Shown: in pieces, positions 18,083-22,717 of the stretch
Layout of the letters: each line of letters begins with the position of its first letter
Numbering within the stretch: position 1 is the stretch's first letter
The notes under the pieces: model-generated
Database searches by the model: none
What the model was told of the DNA's origin: nothing
Seen by the model: the letters and a program-made list of their open reading frames with translations, nothing else
Position numbers and translations under genes: made by a program
From: Chara braunii
Taxonomy: Eukaryota > Streptophyta > Charophyceae > Charales > Characeae
Reading direction: 5' to 3'
Length of the DNA: 22,717 nt
NCBI GenBank assembly: GCA_003427395.1
Contig: BFEA01000062.1
Span: forward strand, 3,668,511 to 3,691,227

Positions 18083-18661
18083 TCAAGGGCCCAGATCCAG
18101 CAGACCGCCGGATGTTAGACTGCGATGATCTAGAAGACGGACCAGGAGTGTACTGACATCAGTTTCTGACCAGAAACCGCTCGTTTTCACCTTCATGAGC
18201 TGAAGTTCATTAAGAAGGTCATGATTGAACCATCTAAGCTCAACTTGTTTGCAAACATCAAATTTCAGATACACATCCCATTCTGGTAATTTTTTTTTCC
18301 CATCAGTTAGAATAAGGAGAGTTGTACTTCCTTGAGGGAGGTTGTCTATGATGAAACTGTTGATTTCGTTCCAGATTAGCGGATCTGTTGCAGGCTGCCC
18401 ATCCTTCGTGGTTAGCGAGAGGGGCGGGAAGGAGGTGCCTAGGACTGTAACTTCTCTATAAACAGCATTATTTGGAATGGATAGACCCACTTCCCACACA
18501 CCTTCCTTACACCCGACTGGCAAAAAAACAACGCCCATATTTATCGGGGATAAGCAATTTTGACCTTTCGCCAATCTGTGTTTCAGTTTCTGTTTTTTCG
18601 TTATGAGTTCTGCGTCCACGGTTACTACCGAAGGTTGGGACAGAATCAGGGTTGTTTCCAC
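18083..18661 (-). pseudogene. LINE-2 ORF1, C-terminal part
   Basis: A 192-residue open minus-strand frame ends 162 bp before the ORF2 frame opens. It has no zinc knuckle. It contains a basic stretch KKQKLKHRLAK followed by GVWEVGLSIPNN, TVLGTSFPPLSL and WNEINSFIIDNLPQGSTTLL. The NN...(L/F)GT.(F/L)PP pattern also occurs near the C-terminus of the LINE-1 ORF1 frame at a similar distance from ORF2. That supports an ORF1 C-terminal domain common to both elements. I do not recognise a named family. Confidence 0.55.
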
Positions 18662-18833
18662 ATTTTCTCCCTCTGGGTTTACTTCATGTGAGGAGCAATT
18701 GGGAAGATCCTATGTGAGGTTCACTACCTGTGAGGATAAATCCTCCTTGTGAGGCTTGGTAGATTGAGGGATCTGAGAGGTAGTACTCCGATCCACTCTG
18801 TTGGGGATAGAGGCAGACTGAATCCTCAGAAAC

Positions 18834-19926
18834 TCAGGCTTCGGTCAACTCCTTTGAGCCAATGGCCTCGTCCCTGTTATTCGATACAATAGATTGACCA
18901 ATGTTATTCGATTCAACAGATTGGCCAATATGAGTAACTCCGGACCCGGGATCCCATTCAATCAAACCTTGGTTATGCCGGCAATGGTCAATGGATTTGG
19001 CAGCCTCAATCTGTAAGTATTTCCTTTCCCCTGTTATCCCAGAGATAATTAGTTGCAAATTAGAATGATCATTTTTTTCTGAAAAATGCAAAGGAACTTG
19101 GGCCTGATGAGGGTCACGTTCCTATTTCTTCTGATGTTGAATGTGTGCCTCATCTAACATCTCTTTGGCCAATGAAAGTAGCTCAGGCTGATCATCTGTC
19201 ACTACCCTGTAATCGCTATCTGGTACAACAGAACTCTGGGTATTGGATGGGACTTCCTGGTGAGTATTCTGGGCCTGCGAGTGATTTTGCAGTACAATTT
19301 CTCCATTCTCATTTTCCTGTTGCTCTCTTTCCATCTCATTTACCGTGAGCATCAGGGATTGGACATTATGCCTGGGGTCTATCAACAAGTTACTTTCTTG
19401 GATATTCTTACAATTAAATCTAGCAGAGACAATAGCTAGTAACTTAGCACAGATGTCATCCCATGACACTTCCTGAGGAGGATCCTGTTTCAGAAAAGTA
19501 ACAAGACTTCTGCTGTTTTCCAGCATTGTTAGTAAACTATCCAAAATATGTGGCCATTGACTTGTGCCCAATCCCTGGTGTTGCAATTTGAGATTATACA
19601 GCAACCAATCGGCAATCGGAAGAACTTTGGATTTAATGTCAACTACAATATCTGATTTGGGGTTGTCGTTCTGGATGACTAATGGCGACTTCAATCTCCA
19701 TTAAGTCATTACCAAAAAAAATGTTGAGGGGGTTAATTTCCATTAGGGCAGAACCCAACTCAGGTTCTGCAGGGTCGTTTATTTGTTCTCCTTGTACCTT
19801 TTCCTCAGATTCCTTCCTATTTGCATTATCCGGAGTGGCGATTTTCTGAGCAATACCCTTCTTTTTCACTTCCCTCCATTCAGTGACATCCTTTTGGGAT
19901 ATCCCTTCTTTTCCACTTCCCTCCAT
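18834..19926 (-). pseudogene. LINE-2 ORF1, N-terminal and central part (decayed)
   Basis: Three minus-strand frames follow one another. 19926-19639 is Lys/Glu-rich and ends EINPLNIFFGNDLMEIE. 19694-19122 (190 residues) holds IADWLLYNLKLQHQGLG, SWDDICAKLLAIVSARFNC and a Gln/Asn-rich tail. 19091-18834 carries two near repeats, HIGQSVESNN and NIGQSIVSNN. The first two overlap around 19640-19690, where a frameshift must have occurred. I recognise no DUF4283 or CCHC motif. The position upstream of ORF2 on the same strand makes an ORF1 the best reading. Confidence 0.5.
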
Positions 19927-19994
19927 TCAGTGGCATCCTTGAAAACTTTCCTTCCAAGAATGGGATATCCCTTTTTATTTGAACTGCATGCTAG

Positions 19995-20169
19995 AGATGG
20001 AATGAAAGTGTGGACGAGTTCATGAAATATATTAATTGGACTGTCATTCTAAGTAAGGATTTTCAGTCATAAATAGGTTAATCCAATCTAACTTAGAAGA
20101 TATTTCTTGTAGTAGAATGAAAATTTAATTAAAACATTTTATAAACTCGTCCAGACTTTCATTCCATCT
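19995..20169. mobile_element. Foldback (MITE-like) element, about 175 bp
   Basis: AGATGGAATGAAAGTGTGGA (19995-20014) and its continuation to 20051 pair with the complement of 20113-20169, which ends ACTTTCATTCCATCT. The arms are about 57 bp with roughly ten mismatches. The interior is AT-rich and noncoding. The element begins about 70 bp beyond the last ORF1-like codons of LINE-2. It could mark the 5' edge of that element or an independent insertion. No TSD was recognised. Confidence 0.8.
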
Positions 20170-20523
20170 TGAACAAATAGATGTAGTTGGAAGGGAAAAC
20201 TCATATTTAGACGAGAACTTATCAAATAAAACTAAAAATTTTAGAATTGGACAAACATTGGAATGATAATTTATAAATATGAAGGATTTTTTATCATTTT
20301 GTTTTTATACTATGTTTTTTCAACTTTCATTTCTCGTGGGAATTTTTTGTTGGAGGGATCGATTGAGGGGCGATGGATGTCTAGTGTTCTGTTTTGTAAG
20401 GACTCCCTCACCTTCTGAGCCTACGAGGGTTGATGGACTCCTTTGGAAGCGCTTTCCTGATTATTCTGCTTATTCTGATTGTGATTGTTGAGTGTTAATG
20501 AGGGATGAGCGATATTATGGGTC
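20170..20523. other. AT-rich noncoding stretch
   Basis: This continues the AT-rich character of the foldback neighbourhood. A 70-codon plus-strand frame (20279-20491) has no recognisable motif and is probably chance. Confidence 0.4.
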
Positions 20524-20590
20524 TGCTCCTGCATTCGTTCATCCTCTGTCAAGATTCATGAACCCGTTCCTGCATTCATTCATCCTCTGT
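20524..20590. repeat. 41-bp-offset direct repeat
   Basis: TGCTCCTGCATTCGTTCATC (from 20524) recurs as CGTTCCTGCATTCATTCATC (from 20565); both continue CTCTGT. Confidence 0.75.
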
Positions 20591-20627
20591 AAGAATCTCA
20601 TCCTCATCTTCTCATGTCCCAGATGAG

Positions 20628-21095
20628 TCATTGCATGCACGTATCATTAATTATGCCTTTTGATGCAGTCATATCATCGCCGGGATGATTACCAGCAGGG
20701 GGAAAGGTCTCTGATTTGGATGAGTTATGAGCATGTAGGGCAGGGAATTCTTTGGTGCCCGTGATGGACAACTGTTTAGACAGTCTGTAACTGTTAGTGT
20801 CCCCCCCTATCAGAGTCATAGAGGTCGATGTTTTGACCTAATGCGGAATGCAGATTCTACCTGTCCACGCCTGTTTCCCTGAAACTCCCCCTGAGGAATG
20901 GTTGGTGGCCGTCATTATAGGGCGAGCATATGGAGTTGGAACTATCTGCTTCATCATGACATACCTCATAGCTCCTTGATAAAAAGGCAAGGACCCAGGT
21001 CCTTTCGCACGTCTAAATCCCAAATTCATTGTGAGAAAAAGGGAAGGTAGACTATATTGAGCCGGAAGATGGAAAGATCGCGAGCAATTCGTCAC
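20628..21095 (-). pseudogene. Unrecognised minus-strand frame with one in-frame stop
   Basis: Frames 21095-20838 and 20819-20628 are in the same register and are separated only by a TAG at 20838, giving about 156 codons. The composition is Ser/Thr/Pro-rich, with a segment FRRAKGPGSLPFYQGAMRY. No domain is recognisable. It has the same strand as LINE-2 and lies upstream of it. It could be an N-terminal ORF1 piece displaced by the foldback element, or a chance frame. Confidence 0.25.
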
Positions 21096-21099
21096 TCTT

Positions 21100-22268
21100 T
21101 TCGCAGAATTGACATCACACTTTTACTACTACGCACACGTAACAAGCGAGTACTATCTTTAACTATACGATATGTCAATAAAGATGACCCACTTCCCATA
21201 CAAGCCAACCAATCGGATTCTGCATTCCTGCACCCTATTCATACGGCCCCCTTTCCTTCGTTGGTTAACCTGTAGTATGCCTTTGAGAGAGAGGAAAGAG
21301 AAAAAAAATGATAAATTACTATGATTATGGTGGAGGAAGGTTCAATGACACTTACATTTATTAATTTCTTATTGGTTCTTTTTTACTGGCTTGGTGCTCA
21401 GCAACGGAGCAGGGATACAAGGTTGGGTGAGGGAGGATGTTGTGGTGAAAGGATAGAGGAATGTACCGGAAGATCGATGCTCCAGTTTCCCTTTCACCTG
21501 TCTTCAAGTATAATTCTGACCCACCAGATGGCGATTCCACCTTACTCCAGTCGTTCACAATCAGGTTGTTGACGCCTTTATCCTTCCGCTCTTCTTAATT
21601 CTAACCCTACTACTCACCTTTCTGTATCCCTGCTTTTCATAAAAACACCCCACACAATGGAATAATACCAATGCCCTTCTACTTGGGTAGAGGGAATGAG
21701 ACTCTATCCGTCAGACGGCGGTAGTGAGATGATCATTCCCTCACTTCGTTTGCTCCCCCATGAATGTCTTCCGTCTATCATTATAAATTCAGGGACAACG
21801 TACTCATGTTGGTCTCTCGTCTGATCTCTCTATCCTTTCGCCTACACTCACCCCACAGCTTAAAGTGTTGCACTTCACTTAGACGATCCCCTACACAGTA
21901 TGACCAATAAGGGATTCAATCCTTCCTCAATCATGCGTCAGCCAACATTGGGAGGTAGTGAAAAGAAGATGAGTGATAGTCGCAGACCACAATATTCGTA
22001 GATGATGTCTCGTTGACTTCAACTGTTGACTTCAGCTTCCAGTGATAATATGCCACCTGTGTGACAAAGGAGACTTGAAGTGATAACAAATTACACACAC
22101 TTTCCTTATACCAGGGCTTTCTCCGCGTACTCCATCAATGGTGAACGTCATTCACATTGCAAGGTCTTGGACCGTACACTGGATACGATGGCAATGGAGG
22201 AATAGATGCGGAATCCAAAGAAGCCAGAGGATTGGGGGATATGACCCCACAATCAAACTTTCAAGGAT
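21100..22268. other. Noncoding DNA, no gene recognised
   Basis: No recognisable coding sequence. GTTGACTTCA occurs twice 13 bp apart (22012 and 22025), each containing a TTGAC core of the type bound by plant WRKY factors. With no adjacent gene visible this is only suggestive. Confidence 0.45.
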
Positions 22269-22288
22269 CTGACGTGGCTCCACGTCAG
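22269..22288. promoter_or_regulatory. ACGT-core palindrome (ABRE/bZIP-like site)
   Basis: CTGACGTGG CT CCACGTCAG has perfect 9-bp arms around a 2-nt loop. Each arm holds an ACGT core in the GACGTGG / CCACGTC context typical of plant bZIP sites. If a host gene starts beyond the right edge this could be part of its promoter; there is no direct evidence of one. Confidence 0.3.
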
Positions 22289-22482
22289 CCTATGACGCGG
22301 GTACGTTCAAGCGCCTCGACTTCGGTGCGCGTGCGCTAAGCGCCTCAATCCCCCAATGCAGAGTTGTGAGTTGTGCAATCCGTCGTAAGATCTCAAAGAA
22401 AAAAAAATGCTAAATTGTAAAACAAAAAGAAAACAAAAGGGGTGCGAGTGGGCGTCGTAGGGCGGGGCAGAAGGGAAAACAA

Positions 22483-22486
<4 letters not shown>

Positions 22487-22537
<51 letters not shown>
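22487..22537. repeat. (GA)n microsatellite
   Basis: About 25 uninterrupted AG/GA units. They produce the spurious Ser-Leu frames on the other strand. Confidence 0.95.
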
Positions 22538-22618
22538 CAGGTGTTTTGCACGAACGCGCATAACGAGAATGAATTTTCCCGCTTTCGTGGAAGATTCGCT
22601 CTCATTTTGCATTCTTAT

Positions 22619-22654
22619 GAGAGAGAGAGAGAACGGCTTGCACGCATGTGCAAG

Positions 22655-22717
<63 letters not shown>
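22619..22717. repeat. (GA)n-palindrome-(CT)n, running off the window
   Basis: Six GA units lead into GAACGGCTTGCAC GCAT GTGCAAGTCGTTC (22631-22660), 13-bp arms with one mismatch. A CT run then reaches the last base. GA and CT flanks are complementary, so the stem extends to about 25 bp. The CT run is longer than the GA run, and the feature is cut by the window edge. Confidence 0.9.

Larger units (their letters stand above)
13011..19926 (-). mobile_element. LINE-2: decayed non-LTR retrotransposon (APE + RT + zf-RVT-like)
   Basis: This is a near full-length minus-strand element. ORF1-like frames span 19926-18083 and ORF2 about 17921-13510 (APE endonuclease, long linker, RT, zf-RVT-like C-terminus). 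A 3' UTR of about 500 bp carries three copies of a palindromic motif and ends beside the (TA)n tract. The protein differs strongly from LINE-1 in endonuclease, linker and RT, so the two are separate lineages. ORF2 has stops in the endonuclease (17814, 17679) and RT, and several frameshifts. The 5' limit is uncertain: recognisable coding ends near 19926, and a foldback element starts at 19995. No TSD was identified. Confidence 0.9.

Noticed and set aside
22307-22612. Minus-strand frames with long Ser-Leu repeats
   Set aside because: Translation of the (GA)n tract in two frames; no start context, domain or conserved flank.
1-22717. CRISPR arrays, bacterial operons or phage defence systems
   Set aside because: No regularly spaced direct repeats with unique spacers, no Shine-Dalgarno-led gene clusters; the content is eukaryotic transposon DNA.

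Overview
This window reads as a stretch of nuclear intergenic DNA from a multicellular eukaryote, most likely a land plant. The grounds are two non-LTR retrotransposons with an APE endonuclease, a reverse transcriptase (RT) and, in one, a zf-RVT-like C-terminus (the plant L1-type layout), several small foldback (MITE-like) elements, and abundant poly(A), (GT)n, (TA)n and (GA/CT)n tracts. The species cannot be determined from the sequence. I see no intact host protein gene, rRNA, tRNA, CRISPR array or bacterial-type operon.

Layout. 1-1446: noncoding, with a small palindrome cluster and a long TTC/TCC polypyrimidine tract. 1447-1604: a short inverted-repeat unit at the decayed 3' edge of LINE-1. 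About 1606-5943: LINE-1 on the minus strand, with an ORF1 C-terminal part, an APE endonuclease, a linker carrying a 241-bp tandem duplication, the RT, and a C-terminal part. It is broken by several in-frame stops and at least four frame breaks. 6138-6254: a plus-strand fragment with a 30-nt poly(A) tail whose body matches the 3' UTR of LINE-2. 6399-6682: a large foldback hairpin. 7078-7530: nested short repeats. 7554-7874: a small retroposed insertion with a 19-bp target-site duplication, carrying a GC-rich hairpin. 7986-8302: a (GT)n tract and a 34-bp tandem repeat. 8303-12946: mostly anonymous DNA with one short TIR element at 10594-10722. 12947-13010: poly(A) and (TA)n.

About 13011-19926 holds LINE-2, also on the minus strand and of a different lineage. 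It has a 3' UTR with a repeated palindromic motif, a zf-RVT-like C-terminus, an RT with a FADD box, a long linker, an APE endonuclease and a degenerate ORF1. 19995-20169 is another foldback element just 5' of LINE-2. 20524-21095 contains a short tandem repeat and a weak minus-strand reading frame. 21100-22717 is noncoding DNA ending in a (GA)n/(CT)n palindrome that runs off the window.

Nothing here works as a host pathway. The interest lies in how the elements relate to each other. A LINE-2-type 3' tail is found on a separate poly(A) fragment. Both LINEs seem to share a conserved patch near the C-terminus of ORF1. One 19-nt sequence occurs in three places (both ends of the retroposed hairpin and the LINE-1 3' edge). 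One TIR sequence recurs as a tandem repeat 2.3 kb away. All family calls come from reading motifs by eye, and no database search was possible.
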